From positions 78,183-142,182 of the forward strand of contig NZ_VCHY01000016.1 in the NCBI RefSeq assembly GCF_005877885.1: DNA of 64,000 bases, written 5' to 3'. The position numbers and the translations under genes were made by a program. Source of the DNA: Labilibacter sediminis (GTDB lineage: Bacteria > Bacteroidota > Bacteroidia > Bacteroidales > Marinilabiliaceae). This document shows positions 1 through 9,024 of this stretch, one piece after another (within the stretch, counting starts at the first letter, position 1; each line of letters starts with the position of its first letter). Below the pieces are notes generated by a model that saw nothing but the letters and a program-made list of their open reading frames with translations, made no database searches and was not told the DNA's origin.

Positions 1-925
1 AGATATTTTGCCATACCCATGAGCGAATATGATCAATCAGGTGAGAGATAATGATGGCATATGGAAATGCTAATATTGGGAAATAATCCATGTTGATGCC
101 AGTAACAAGCATCACTAGTGATATGTATATTCCGCAAAAAACAAATATTTGGTATTGTTTTCGGGTGAATATCTTTTTTGTGCCATATGCATTAATCACA
201 GAAAATAGTGCGATTAAAAAAATGAATGCTATGCTTATTAAATAAGCAATTTCCGGTGTTTGAAGCCTGGTAAAGTGAGCTATCTTTTCAACAGAGAAAG
301 ACAGATGTTGTATAAATTCATCAGTATGTCCTATGGTAAAATAATATCCAAAGGTAAGTAGCCAGGGCAGTATGATTCCGATGGAGGTGGCTAAAAACGA
401 ACGAAATGTAACGACGCGAAGTGCGAGCATTAGGAAAATAAGCAAAGGAATAAACAACAATGCCTTATAAAAGAATAGGCTTGATAGCGATAACCAAAAG
501 GCTGCCAAAAAACATTCCTTCATTGGTTTTCTTTTGTGGTGCGCTATAAAAAGGTATTCCAGGCTAATAACCATTAATATAGTTGCAATCCATAATGGGC
601 TAAAGCTATGAGCTGCAGGAGTACCACCAACCAGAAGAACATAAGTTAGTCCGGGTAAAGCTGACTGCTTACTTAGCAGACCATATTTTGAATTAAAGCG
701 CGTAACATTTAGTGCTATGATAATGGCGCAAACAATACTAAAGGAATAAGCTAACCAACTTTTACCATTTGCAAATGAAAAAAGATGCCACAATGGCATT
801 GCATCTTCATTTATGGTAATGCCTGCAGAGCCTTCAAGGATAGGCTTAACCCAAAATAGTATAATAAGAAGGAGCATAAATGCATATGCTCCTATCTTAT
901 TGCTGTGTATAAGCTTCAATATCAT
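1..925 (-). CDS. DUF6427-like multi-pass membrane protein (C-terminus beyond window)
   Basis: An open frame begins at an ATG at 925 and runs leftwards off the window edge, at least 308 codons. The product is strongly hydrophobic, with roughly eight probable membrane segments, and starts MILKLIHSNKIGAY. Length, topology and location directly downstream of purD fit the Bacteroidota family DUF6427, which has no known function; I recall that family lying near purD and upp in relatives. The name therefore rests on context and composition. The purD stop lies 53 bases upstream on the same strand, so cotranscription is likely. It could instead be another polytopic family with a glycosyltransferase-C-like fold. 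Confidence 0.6.
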   Translation of the reverse strand, partial: MILKLIHSNKIGAYAFMLLLIILFWVKPILEGSAGITINEDAMPLWHLFSFANGKSWLAYSFSIVCAIIIALNVTRFNSKYGLLSKQSALPGLTYVLLVGGTPAAHSFSPLWIATILMVISLEYLFIAHHKRKPMKECFLAAFWLSLSSLFFYKALLFIPLLIFLMLALRVVTFRSFLATSIGIILPWLLTFGYYFTIGHTDEFIQHLSFSVEKIAHFTRLQTPEIAYLISIAFIFLIALFSVINAYGTKKIFTRKQYQIFVFCGIYISLVMLVTGINMDYFPILAFPYAIIISHLIDHIRSWVWQNI

Positions 926-978
926 TATAGCTTTTTTAAAAAAGACTGTCTTTTGTAAAAAGAACTTTGTATTCAGAA

Positions 979-2247
979 TTAAAGATCAAAACCGATGTCG
1001 CTTCTTAGGTATTTAGCCTCAAAATTGATGGTTTCAGCACCTTTGTATGATTTAGCTAATGCTTCTTTCATGTCATTTCCTGTTGCACTTACAGCAATAA
1101 CTCTTCCGCCGTTGCTAACTACCTTACCATCCTCAAGTTTTGTTCCGGCATGAAAAGGAAGGGCATCTGTTACCTGATCTAGTCCGGTAATTTCTTTTCC
1201 TTTTTCATATGCCTCAGGATAACCACCAGATACCATCATCACGGTAGTTGCTGTGTGATCTTCAAACTCAATGGTGTAGTCTTTAAGCCTTTTAGCTGCA
1301 GTTGCTTCCAGTAACTCTAAAAAGTCACTTTTAATACGTGGCATTACAACTTCAGTTTCAGGATCACCCATTCTAACGTTGTACTCAATAACGTAAGGTT
1401 CGTCTCCAACTTTTATTAAACCAATAAAAACAAATCCTTTGTAAGGAACCTCATCACCATAAAGACCCGAAATCGTTGGGTGGATAATTTTTCTATGTAC
1501 TTTCTTCATAAAAGTTTCATCCGCAAAAGGAACCGGACTAATGGCGCCCATACCGCCTGTGTTTAAGCCGGTATCGCCTTCTCCAATTCTTTTGTAGTCT
1601 TTAGCCTCAGGAAGAACAACGTAAGCAGATCCATCAGTTAATACAAAAACAGAAAGCTCTATACCATCTAAAAACTCTTCGATAACTACTTTCTCACTTG
1701 CCGCACCAAACTTACCATCTAACATGTTCTTAAGTTCGCTTTTGGCTTCGTCAATATCATTAATAATAAGAACGCCTTTCCCGGCGGCCAACCCATCTGC
1801 TTTTAGCACGTATGGTGACTTCATTTCATCTAAAAAGGAAAGTCCTTCTTCTATGTTTGCTTTAGTAACAGATTTGTATTTAGCCGTTGGTATTCCATAG
1901 CGAAACATGAAGTCTTTAGAAAACTCTTTACTGCCTTCTAGCTGAGCTCCTCTTTTACCAGGACCAATAACAGGTATGCTGGCAAGCTCAGGGTCGTTTA
2001 AAAAGAAATCTTTGACTCCTCTTACCAATGGCTCTTCCGGACCTACAACCATCATGTCAATCTCGTGCTTTAAAGCTACTTTTTTTACAGCCTCAAAGTC
2101 ATTAGGGTCAATATTTTCATTAATGCCAATATTTGCTGTTCCAGCGTTACCGGGAGCAATAATTAGTTGGGTTAATTTTGGGCTTTGTTTAAGTTTCCAG
2201 GCCAAGGCATGCTCTCTGCCTCCCGACCCTAATAGTAGTACCTTCAT
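979..2247 (-). CDS. purD: Phosphoribosylamine-glycine ligase
   Basis: GARS joins glycine to 5-phosphoribosylamine using ATP, the second step of purine synthesis, in the cytosol. The 422 residues match the usual length. Visible hallmarks are the N-terminal GSGGREHALAWKL, the GPEEPLVRG segment, the ATP-grasp stretch KADGLAAGKGV near residue 150, EEFLDGIELSVF, and the metal/ATP-binding end RMGDPETEVVMPR near residue 290. The ATG start places the family N-terminus MKVLLLGSGGREH exactly. No other pur gene adjoins, so it is dispersed from the rest of the pathway, as is common in Bacteroidota. A candidate promoter lies at 2297-2327. Confidence 0.97.
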   Translation of the reverse strand: MKVLLLGSGGREHALAWKLKQSPKLTQLIIAPGNAGTANIGINENIDPNDFEAVKKVALKHEIDMMVVGPEEPLVRGVKDFFLNDPELASIPVIGPGKRGAQLEGSKEFSKDFMFRYGIPTAKYKSVTKANIEEGLSFLDEMKSPYVLKADGLAAGKGVLIINDIDEAKSELKNMLDGKFGAASEKVVIEEFLDGIELSVFVLTDGSAYVVLPEAKDYKRIGEGDTGLNTGGMGAISPVPFADETFMKKVHRKIIHPTISGLYGDEVPYKGFVFIGLIKVGDEPYVIEYNVRMGDPETEVVMPRIKSDFLELLEATAAKRLKDYTIEFEDHTATTVMMVSGGYPEAYEKGKEITGLDQVTDALPFHAGTKLEDGKVVSNGGRVIAVSATGNDMKEALAKSYKGAETINFEAKYLRSDIGFDL

Positions 2248-2296
2248 AAGTTTGCTATTAGATAAGAGTATTTTAGATAAGAGATTTAATTTGTTT

Positions 2297-2327
2297 CAAA
2301 TTTAAATGCTTCTTTTCAAATGTCAAT
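2297..2327 (-). promoter_or_regulatory. Candidate Bacteroidetes-type promoter of purD
   Basis: Read on the minus strand, 2304-2297 is TAAATTTG, a match to the -7 element TAnnTTTG. Exactly 19 bases upstream, 2327-2324 reads ATTG, three of four bases of the -33 element TTTG. Transcription would start near 2290, about 40 bases before the purD ATG. The spacing supports the call but the motif is short and the region AT-rich. Confidence 0.4.
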
Positions 2328-2361
2328 ATCTCTATGTGATATCTTATCTTTATTTTTGAGT

Positions 2362-2970
2362 TTATTTAATTATACTTGTTTTATATTTTCTTTCTGCAAT
2401 TAACTCCATGGTTTTTGGAAAAGCATACTTCATGTTTTTTTCCGCTTTCACTGAATCATGAAATACAATAATAGAGCCCGGCTTTAAATTTCTTTTTACA
2501 TTATTAAAAACCTTTTCGCCTGCCAGCTTATGGTTATAGTCAAAGCTCAATATATCCCACATCACAACTTTTTTAAACTTATCTTTCAGAGGCTTCATGT
2601 ACCAGGGATAAATTTGCCCGTGCGGAGGGCGGAATAAATCCGAATCTATCAGGTCGGCTGCTTTATCGATATTTTTAAAATAGGTTTCTTTGTTGTGCTG
2701 CCAGCCCCTCATGTGATTATAGGTGTGATTACCTACCTGGTGACCTTTGCGTAGAATTTCCTGATAAATCTCCGGGTATTTAAATACATTTTCACCTACA
2801 CAAAAAAAGGTCAGTTTAGCGTTCCACATATCAGCTTCGTTTAACACCCATGGTGTTATATCCGGAATAGGGCCATCATCAAACGTAACAAACACCTCGT
2901 TCTGAGATGTTTGCTCGTGCCATGTTGCGCCCTTAAAAAACGATTTGATAAGCGAATGGGGCTGTATCAT
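2362..2970 (-). CDS. Polysaccharide deacetylase family protein (NodB domain)
   Basis: A carbohydrate esterase family 4 protein of 202 residues, nearly all NodB domain. Visible motifs: motif 1 VTFDDGPIPD (the paired Asp), motif 2 GHQVGNHTYNH (the zinc-binding His-x3-His), motif 3 FRPPHGQ, motif 4 MWDILSFDYNH, and motif 5 IIVFHDS. Such enzymes remove N-acetyl groups from peptidoglycan, chitin-like or other envelope glycans. No signal peptide is seen, so location is uncertain. The start codon overlaps the stop of the GT117 gene by one base, so the two are almost certainly cotranscribed and may serve one envelope glycan pathway; the natural substrate is unknown. Confidence 0.9.
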   Translation of the reverse strand: MIQPHSLIKSFFKGATWHEQTSQNEVFVTFDDGPIPDITPWVLNEADMWNAKLTFFCVGENVFKYPEIYQEILRKGHQVGNHTYNHMRGWQHNKETYFKNIDKAADLIDSDLFRPPHGQIYPWYMKPLKDKFKKVVMWDILSFDYNHKLAGEKVFNNVKRNLKPGSIIVFHDSVKAEKNMKYAFPKTMELIAERKYKTSIIK

Positions 2971-5900
2971 TAATTGTTTATATTCAATTTGTTAGCGTTT
3001 GCAGAATCTTTTAAATTAAAGCGATTGTATTTTTTCATCAATCGGTCAATCTCTCTTTCAAACATTAAGCTTTGTTGATATTGATAAGCGAAGTTTGCTT
3101 TCTGATCCATTGGCATCGACATATAATATTTAATCGTTTGCGAACTAATATTAGATAGTTCTGCACACAAACGATCTCCCATATTATTTTCTCCGTTTAA
3201 ATAATATGCTTCAGCCAGATATATTTTTAAGATATTATCCGGGAAAACATGAGTCGGTATTGATGCTAGTGATTTGCTTATCGATTCTCTAACATTTTCT
3301 CTGTTGTATTGATTTGCCATTTTAGCGATTTCCGATAAAATAGCCATACTTCTTTGCATTTCGCTGTTAGCGTTTGCTTGTTTAAAAGGAGATAGAGAAG
3401 AAAAGAATTGAATTTCTTCAATAGATTGTTTTGCAAAATCAGTTAATACTTTGTCTCCTTTGTCAGCCTGTTGTGCCTTGTAATAACCTTCTGCAATAAA
3501 TATAGAGAAGTAATTATGAGGAACCTTTTCAACAGGTAATTTGCTTAAAGACATATCTAAAATATCAACGGCTTTGCTTGTTTTACCTTCGTCTAATAAA
3601 GACGTGGCCAAACGCGACATGTTGTTGCGGATATTCATGGCCATTCTCTGATGATTCTCATCCAAGTAAACATCAGGATCATCGAAACCTCCCCAACGGA
3701 ATTTATTTTTGAACTTATCGTACATTTTATCGGAAGCTACGCGTCCTATTTGTCCGTCAGGATTTTTGGTTTTTATTGGTACCACTTTGTAGGCAAATCC
3801 TTCCAGCTGGAAATAATCATCTAAGCCTGCATAGTTATCTTGTCCAACAGTAACAGCAAAATATATTGGTCTGTTCCAGTCATTGTTCGATAACATATCT
3901 AAAATCATCAACTCATTTTTTAAGATGTATGATTTGTTGATTTCAATGTTGAGTTGAGGCACAATTAAGTGAGCTGCATCTTCACTTACAATTCCTTTTT
4001 GTACGATTTTAAGACTGTCGGCAGGTATTGAGAATGATGTTGCCGGTAAATGCTCTACTCTTCCATATTGCGGAAGTTCTTTTGTTTTAGGATTTTCACT
4101 TGCCACAAATTTTATGGCTTCTTTCATGTCTAACCTTCCGTCAATTCTTTTAATCACATGTACAATGTCTCTTGAGCCGGTAACATATTGATCATGTTTA
4201 AGTGAGAAAGGCAATGGATCAGAATCATATGCTTTTCTTCCCATCTGATCAATGTACCAATCTGTTTGAAGGTAGCTTAAGTTACATACTCTTACATCCA
4301 ATCGGTATCCTTCAACTTCCTGAGCATACCATAACGGGAATGTGTCATTATCACCGTTGGTAAAAATAATGGCATTTTCATCGCAAGTATCCAGATAATT
4401 AAATGCTAGGTCTCTGGCTACATTTCTTTTTGAACGGTTGTGGTCGTCCCAGTTTTCGGAAAGCATAATGCCCGGCACCAATAAAAGGGTGATTAAAGTA
4501 GCTGCAATACTGGCTACCTTTCCGGGAGCAAATTTTTTAATTCCTTCAACAACACCTAATACCCCTAGTCCAATCCAGATAGCAAATGCATAAAACGATC
4601 CGGCATATGCATAATCGCGTTCTCTTGGCTGCAAAGGAGTTTGGTTTAGGTACAGTACAATTGCTAATCCGGTTAAAAAGAACAACAACATCACAACCCA
4701 AAATCCTTGTTTTCCTTCTTTTCCACGTGATACCTGGAAGAGTATTCCTATTAATCCAAGAATTAAAGGAAGTAAATAGTATTTGTTTCGTGCTTTATTA
4801 TTCTTGTATATTTCAGGAAGTTTCGACTGGTCGCCTAATCGCGCATTATCCAAAAATGGAATACCAGAGATCCAGTTTCCTTTGTGAATTTCACCATGAC
4901 CTTGAATATCGTTCTGTCTACCTGCAAAGTTCCACATAAAATACCTAAAGTACATGTGTCTTATTTGGTAATTGAAGAAGAACTTAAAGTTTTGACCAAA
5001 GGTTGGCAGTGTTACTGTTTCCGTTTCCCCAGTTTCAGGATTTGGAATACCAATAGGATTTCCTTTGGGTGAACCTGCCCAACTCTTATATTGATCTATG
5101 TGTCTTTGTTCGCGACTATACATCCTTGGGAAAATAGTGGTTGTTTGGTCGTTAAATACGTAATCCGGTTTGTGGTCAACCGTTTTGTATTCGCCATCTT
5201 TCTTAATGCGTATCGGAGCACCTTTTCTTTTGCTCGATTTTACCCTGTCAATAGGAGAGTTATAATACTGACCGGTAAACAATGGTCGGTCACCATATTG
5301 CTCCCTGTTTAAGTACCCCATCATTGAAAATACATCTTCAGGAGAGTTTTGGTCCATTGTAGGGTTTGCAAAAGAACGAATAACAATCATCGAAAACGAT
5401 GAATAACCTATTAAGATAACTGTTATAGCAAGTAATATGGTATTAAGTATAACTTTCTCTTTTTTATAAGTATACCATATTCCATAAATTAAACCTGCAA
5501 TCAATAAAACAATGTAAACTGCAATTCCGGTGTTGAAAGGAGCACCTATTCCATTAACAAAAAACAGCTCGAACCAGCTTGCAATTCTAATGGTATTAGG
5601 AATGATACCATAAAGTATACCAACTAATATTACAGCAGATAATCCTAAAGCTTTTAGGATTCCATTACGGGATACTTCAAATTTTTTGAAGTAATATACA
5701 AGAACAATGGCTGGTATAGCAAGTAAGTTTAGTAAGTGAACTCCAATGGATAGTCCCATCAGGTAGGCAATTAGTATAAGCCAGCGATTAGCGTATTTGT
5801 CATCTGCAACATCTTCCCATTTTAAAATGGCCCAAAATACCATGGCGGTAAATAAGGATGACATAGCATAAACTTCACCCTCAACAGCAGAAAACCAGAA

Positions 5901-6302
5901 GGTATCAGAAAAAGTGTAAGCCAATGCACCAACAAATCCGGCTCCAATAACAGCCCACGATCTCCATTCTTCTTTGCCATCGGTGATAAAAATCTTTTTA
6001 GCTAAATGAGTAATGGTCCAGAATAAAAACAAAATGGTGAATGCACTTGACAGAGCACTCATCATATTAATCATAAAAGCTACAGACCCTGTATCAGGAG
6101 CAAAAAGAGAAAAGAATCGTCCAACAATCATAAAAACAGGAGCGCCCGGAGGGTGTCCAACTAATAGCTTATATGATGTTGATATAAATTCACCACAATC
6201 CCAAAAGCTGGCTGTAGGTTCAATAGTCATGGTGTAAACCACAGCGGCAATGGCAAATGATAACCACCCAAAAAGGTTGTTCAGTAATTTATGATTCTTC
6301 AT
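2970..6302 (-). CDS. DUF2723 (GT117-type) polytopic glycosyltransferase-like protein
   Basis: A 1110-residue protein with about a dozen membrane helices in the first 600 residues and a soluble C-terminal half rich in helical, TPR-like segments. Near residue 35 FWDCGEFISTSYKLLVGHPPG is the DUF2723 signature with the acidic D-C-G-E motif expected in GT-C enzymes; FSAVEGEVYAMSSLF, ERDYAYAGSFYAF and FTNGDNDTFPLWYAQ follow. The family is a Bacteroidota membrane protein related to eukaryotic TMEM260, an O-mannosyltransferase, so lipid-linked sugar transfer to exported proteins is plausible but is family inference. It is transcribed with the polysaccharide deacetylase that overlaps its stop. A CAAAAATA stretch at 6377-6384 (TATTTTTG on the minus strand) could be its promoter -7 box. 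Confidence 0.88.
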   Translation of the reverse strand: MKNHKLLNNLFGWLSFAIAAVVYTMTIEPTASFWDCGEFISTSYKLLVGHPPGAPVFMIVGRFFSLFAPDTGSVAFMINMMSALSSAFTILFLFWTITHLAKKIFITDGKEEWRSWAVIGAGFVGALAYTFSDTFWFSAVEGEVYAMSSLFTAMVFWAILKWEDVADDKYANRWLILIAYLMGLSIGVHLLNLLAIPAIVLVYYFKKFEVSRNGILKALGLSAVILVGILYGIIPNTIRIASWFELFFVNGIGAPFNTGIAVYIVLLIAGLIYGIWYTYKKEKVILNTILLAITVILIGYSSFSMIVIRSFANPTMDQNSPEDVFSMMGYLNREQYGDRPLFTGQYYNSPIDRVKSSKRKGAPIRIKKDGEYKTVDHKPDYVFNDQTTTIFPRMYSREQRHIDQYKSWAGSPKGNPIGIPNPETGETETVTLPTFGQNFKFFFNYQIRHMYFRYFMWNFAGRQNDIQGHGEIHKGNWISGIPFLDNARLGDQSKLPEIYKNNKARNKYYLLPLILGLIGILFQVSRGKEGKQGFWVVMLLFFLTGLAIVLYLNQTPLQPRERDYAYAGSFYAFAIWIGLGVLGVVEGIKKFAPGKVASIAATLITLLLVPGIMLSENWDDHNRSKRNVARDLAFNYLDTCDENAIIFTNGDNDTFPLWYAQEVEGYRLDVRVCNLSYLQTDWYIDQMGRKAYDSDPLPFSLKHDQYVTGSRDIVHVIKRIDGRLDMKEAIKFVASENPKTKELPQYGRVEHLPATSFSIPADSLKIVQKGIVSEDAAHLIVPQLNIEINKSYILKNELMILDMLSNNDWNRPIYFAVTVGQDNYAGLDDYFQLEGFAYKVVPIKTKNPDGQIGRVASDKMYDKFKNKFRWGGFDDPDVYLDENHQRMAMNIRNNMSRLATSLLDEGKTSKAVDILDMSLSKLPVEKVPHNYFSIFIAEGYYKAQQADKGDKVLTDFAKQSIEEIQFFSSLSPFKQANANSEMQRSMAILSEIAKMANQYNRENVRESISKSLASIPTHVFPDNILKIYLAEAYYLNGENNMGDRLCAELSNISSQTIKYYMSMPMDQKANFAYQYQQSLMFEREIDRLMKKYNRFNLKDSANANKLNINN

Positions 6303-6751
6303 GGTTTGTCTTGTTATTCTCTGTATATCAGATTTATGTTGTATCTATATTGTATGTTCTAAACGAACTGCGATGCCAAAAATAACTAAATTTTGTCAAA
6401 CACATTTTTTATGTCAAAGAATGTTTGAACTTTAACCGAATTTTAACAAGTAAATGAGGAGATCTGGTTAATGGATTAAATTAACGAGGTGTATTGATGA
6501 GGGAGGTAAATACTATTGGTTTCATCCAGAGTTCATGTTATATCAGAGTAAAATATTTTTAAAAACTTTATTTGAGAAGGATCTTAAGGAGGACTAAATT
6601 TGATAGTAATGTGGATTTTAGTTGGACGGTTTACTTTTTTTGAAAAAAAAATAAAATAAAATGAGTTTGTGTAATAAAAAGAAATTGAGAAGGATAGATT
6701 GTGTATGGGGTGGTTCAAGAAAAGAGCTTGAAGAAAAAAAGAAAAAAAATA
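6303..6751. other. Intergenic region, no gene seen
   Basis: About 450 bases separate the GT117 start from the tRNA promoter. I see only short, stop-riddled frames and long A/G-rich tracts (especially 6640-6760). A possible minus-strand -7 box (6377-6384) lies 75 bases upstream of the GT117 gene. Nothing else can be supported. Confidence 0.5.
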
Positions 6752-6782
6752 TTTGCCAGTATTAAAAAAAGCTGTACTTTTG
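6752..6782 (+). promoter_or_regulatory. Promoter of the tRNA-Gln gene
   Basis: TTTG at 6752-6755 and TACTTTTG at 6775-6782 are separated by exactly 19 bases, a full match to the Bacteroidetes housekeeping promoter TTTG-N19-TAnnTTTG. The expected start near 6789 gives about a 24-base 5' leader before the tRNA. This is the best promoter in the window. Confidence 0.8.
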
Positions 6783-6812
6783 CATCGCTTTCAAAAAGAA
6801 AGACATGAGGAT

Positions 6813-6885
6813 TGTCCCATGGTGTAATTGGCAACACGTCTGGTTTTGGTCCAGAAGAGTTTAGGTTCGAGCCCTAATGGGACAA
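6813..6885 (+). tRNA. tRNA-Gln (anticodon TTG)
   Basis: A 73-base cloverleaf can be folded by hand: acceptor stem TGTCCCA/TGGGACA, D stem GTGT/ACAC, anticodon stem TCTGG/CCAGA with loop TTTTGGT and anticodon TTG, T stem TTAGG/CCTAA with loop TTCGAGC, discriminator A. The terminal CCA is not encoded. It is a stand-alone gene with its own promoter and terminator. The anticodon with a modified wobble U would read CAA and CAG. Confidence 0.95.
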
Positions 6886-6886
6886 C

Positions 6887-6927
6887 AAAAAAAAGCTTGA
6901 AATCATTCGATTTCAAGCTTTTTTTTA
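6887..6927 (+). terminator. Intrinsic terminator of tRNA-Gln
   Basis: AAGCTTGAAATC pairs perfectly with GATTTCAAGCTT across a 4-base loop, extended by A/T runs and followed by a run of eight T. It begins two bases after the tRNA discriminator. The A-run on the left could also make it act on the other strand. Confidence 0.92.
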
Positions 6928-7017
6928 TGCACTAAAATGACTTCCTGACTTTGTAGAGGTGTTGATAAAACGTTGATAAAAAGAAGAATACTTCTGGCTA
7001 TATATCTGCCTTATTTT

Positions 7018-7040
7018 GGTAAATTTCTATAAAATTTACC
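7018..7040. repeat. Perfect 9-bp inverted repeat upstream of a small ORF
   Basis: GGTAAATTT at 7018-7026 is the exact reverse complement of AAATTTACC at 7032-7040, with CTATA between. It ends four bases before the possible GTG start at 7045. It could be an operator or a weak hairpin; two copies of GTTGATAAAA lie a little upstream (6961-6980). No function can be assigned. Confidence 0.45.
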
Positions 7041-7044
7041 GGAG

Positions 7045-7269
7045 GTGATAAAAGTTGTTGCTACTTTCCTTGTTGTATTGTCTGTTTTGAGTTTTATAAA
7101 TGTGGAGCAGAAAGTTGTCGTTGATGGCAATAGAGGCATTTTATCTTCCATAGTAAAAACAGATTCTGTAATTATTTCAAATCTTAGTTCCTGTTTAAAA
7201 GTACATAATAAAAATAGAGCATTTGTTGTTCCTTGTGATCAGTGTAGATGTTTTGTTTGTTCTGGCTAA
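7045..7269 (+). CDS. Possible small exported Cys-containing protein (uncertain)
   Basis: A 74-codon frame with a GTG start at 7045. The first 17 residues are hydrophobic (VVATFLVVLSVLSF), resembling a signal or anchor, and the end carries four cysteines in PCDQCRCFVCSG. The GGAGG just before and including the start could be a ribosome site only for a later start. It lies in the 400-base gap between the tRNA and the LytTR regulator. I do not recognise it; it may be a chance frame. Confidence 0.25.
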   Translation: MIKVVATFLVVLSVLSFINVEQKVVVDGNRGILSSIVKTDSVIISNLSSCLKVHNKNRAFVVPCDQCRCFVCSG

Positions 7270-7338
7270 ATAAAGATCAAAAAATATAATTATTGTATAA
7301 GAAGTAAAGGTTTAGGTTTCATTATAAAAGAGTGAGCT

Positions 7339-8127
7339 ATGAAAAAAATAAAAGTATTGATAGCTGATGATGATTTTAGGATGAATAGGGCTGTAGAGCG
7401 CATTCTGAATCAAAATTTTATTTCTATAGAAGTGGTTGCTCAAACGTCTACGGTTGAAAATACAATTGAAACATTGTATCAGCAAAAGCCTCATGTAGCC
7501 ATTTTAGATTTGCATTTAATAGGAGGTACTGCCGTGGAGGTGGTAAGGAGGACGCGTGACTTGGATTTTAAGGTGATATTTATGTCGGCCTATCAGGAAT
7601 TTGCTTTGGATGATATAAGGTTTGCTTCCATTGACTTTGTGTATAAACCATTGGATATTAGTGAGCTTTTGGTGGTTGTGGATCAGGTGATATCGGGTTT
7701 GGTTGAAGAAGGGTATAGGAAAAAGATGAATACATTCTTTAAAAATACCAGTCAGGAAAGTATAGGGAAAGATATTGTTTTTAAAACCCGGTCGGGAATA
7801 GTGTCAGTGCCTATTGGAAATATTGTTTGTGGACATTCAGATTATGGATTGTCTCGGTTTTATTTTCTTAAGCGCCCTGCTATTGCAGTTAATCAGCCAT
7901 TGAGGCGTTATGAGTCCATGTTGCAATCATATAATTTTTATAGATGCGAGTCGCATTATATTATTAATTTAAATCAAATCGACAGACTTGAAATGGAAAC
8001 CGGAAGTGTATTGATGAATAATGGACAGTTGGTTCCGGTTGATTATAAACGTATGGGAGTTATTAAGGATTACTTAAGGGCTCATGCAAGAATGCGTCAT
8101 GTTTCTGTTGGCGTTTTACACAATTAA
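7339..8127 (+). CDS. LytTR-family response regulator
   Basis: A 262-residue two-component regulator. Residues 4-120 form a receiver domain: acidic pocket D10-D12, phosphoacceptor Asp57 in AILDLHL, Ser in FMSAY, and the conserved Lys in VYKPLD. Residues from about 150 onward form a LytTR DNA-binding domain (the KTRSGIVSVPIGNIV start, then YFLKRPAIAVNQPL and CESHYIINLNQID are typical). LytTR proteins usually control secreted or surface products. No sensor kinase is adjacent, so the partner is unknown. The ATG at 7339 is preceded by GTGAGCT; a start with no strong Shine-Dalgarno is usual here. Confidence 0.93.
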   Translation: MKKIKVLIADDDFRMNRAVERILNQNFISIEVVAQTSTVENTIETLYQQKPHVAILDLHLIGGTAVEVVRRTRDLDFKVIFMSAYQEFALDDIRFASIDFVYKPLDISELLVVVDQVISGLVEEGYRKKMNTFFKNTSQESIGKDIVFKTRSGIVSVPIGNIVCGHSDYGLSRFYFLKRPAIAVNQPLRRYESMLQSYNFYRCESHYIINLNQIDRLEMETGSVLMNNGQLVPVDYKRMGVIKDYLRAHARMRHVSVGVLHN

Positions 8128-8134
8128 TGAGTCT

Positions 8135-8647
8135 TTATAAACTAAATCGCCAAAGTTTGTTTTTCCATATTTCGCCTGCATAATCAATGCCTATTCTTTT
8201 TGAGTATGTGCACTTAGGTGTTTGATTGTCTAATTCTTCTATCCAGATTATTTTTGAAGAACAAAGGTCTGTGCCATAAAAAGACTTGTCAATATTTAAC
8301 CTTTTACCAACTCTACCTGGACCATTTACTTCATCTATGCTTCTAATCAAAACTGCTTGTGGGTTATTCTTAGCACCGCAAACAACATTAAGCATCCAGT
8401 GTATTCCATATATAATATACGTGTATACTTTACCGCCCTCTTCATACATGACTTCAGTTCGTTTTGTGCGCCCTTTGCTGGCGTGGCATGCGAGATCTTC
8501 TTCGCCACAGTAGGCTTCTGTTTCTGTAATCATGAATTTCTCGATTTTACCATCTGTGTTTTTTACAATATACTTTCCTAAAAGTTGTGGGGCCAAGTCA
8601 AGTGCATTTTGTTTAAAGAATTCTTTTGAAAGTCTTATGGGGGTCAT
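8135..8647 (-). CDS. DNA-3-methyladenine glycosylase, AAG/MPG family
   Basis: Excises alkylated and deaminated purines in base excision repair. The family pattern is clear: TETEAYCGEEDLACHASKG (with the catalytic Glu and intercalation region), RTKRTEVMY, GGKVYTYIIYGIHWMLNVVC, and the product end AVLIRSIDEVNGPGRVGKRLNI. At 170 residues it is a little shorter than typical (about 190-200) because the C-terminal segment is compact. It faces the LytTR regulator tail to tail with only seven bases between stops; no terminator is apparent in that gap. Confidence 0.92.
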   Translation of the reverse strand: MTPIRLSKEFFKQNALDLAPQLLGKYIVKNTDGKIEKFMITETEAYCGEEDLACHASKGRTKRTEVMYEEGGKVYTYIIYGIHWMLNVVCGAKNNPQAVLIRSIDEVNGPGRVGKRLNIDKSFYGTDLCSSKIIWIEELDNQTPKCTYSKRIGIDYAGEIWKNKLWRFSL

Positions 8648-8848
8648 TTTTGTGTGTTTTTTTAGTTTGCGAATAATTTGCGTTTAAATCAAAAGTTTAA
8701 TCTCTGGTGATTAAAGATTTATTTGTAATCAGGTTGTAGTTTGTTGTGGATTCATAACTATAAGATATTGAGTTCCCTTGAAAGTAATTGAAGAGTAAAA
8801 TATATGGATTTTTTTATAAAAATATTCGTGAATAATAAAAATAAACCG

Positions 8849-8856
8849 TACTTTTG
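8849..8856 (+). promoter_or_regulatory. Promoter -7 box for the rplM-rpsI run
   Basis: TACTTTTG at 8849-8856 is an exact TAnnTTTG match and identical to the tRNA promoter box. The -33 position is weak (TTCG at 8825-8828, spacing 20). A start near 8863 would give an untranslated leader of about 160 bases in front of rplM. Confidence 0.6.
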
Positions 8857-8862
8857 CGGCCG

Positions 8863-9024
8863 ATTATTATTTATGCCGAACAGTGCAAGATGATATAACT
8901 GAGTTAGTTAGAATGTTGTTTACGATGGGAAGTTTACGACTAATAGCTTGCTGGTTAGATTGTTATGCTGTTTGATCTGAATGTTTTAATAATATTTGGT
9001 TTAATTTTTTAACAAAGTAAGATT
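8863..9024 (+). other. Long 5' leader of the rplM operon, possible r-protein leader
   Basis: About 160 bases lie between the predicted start and the rplM GTG with no open frame of note. GAACAGTGCAAGATG, AGTTTACGACTAATAGC and CTGGTTAGATTG could form short helices. Long leaders upstream of ribosomal protein genes commonly bind the encoded protein for feedback; I recall L13 leader candidates being proposed in Bacteroidia but could not check the consensus. Confidence 0.4.

Noticed and set aside
1976..2305. 109-codon frame opposite purD
   Set aside because: Antisense shadow of purD, with composition mirroring its codons.
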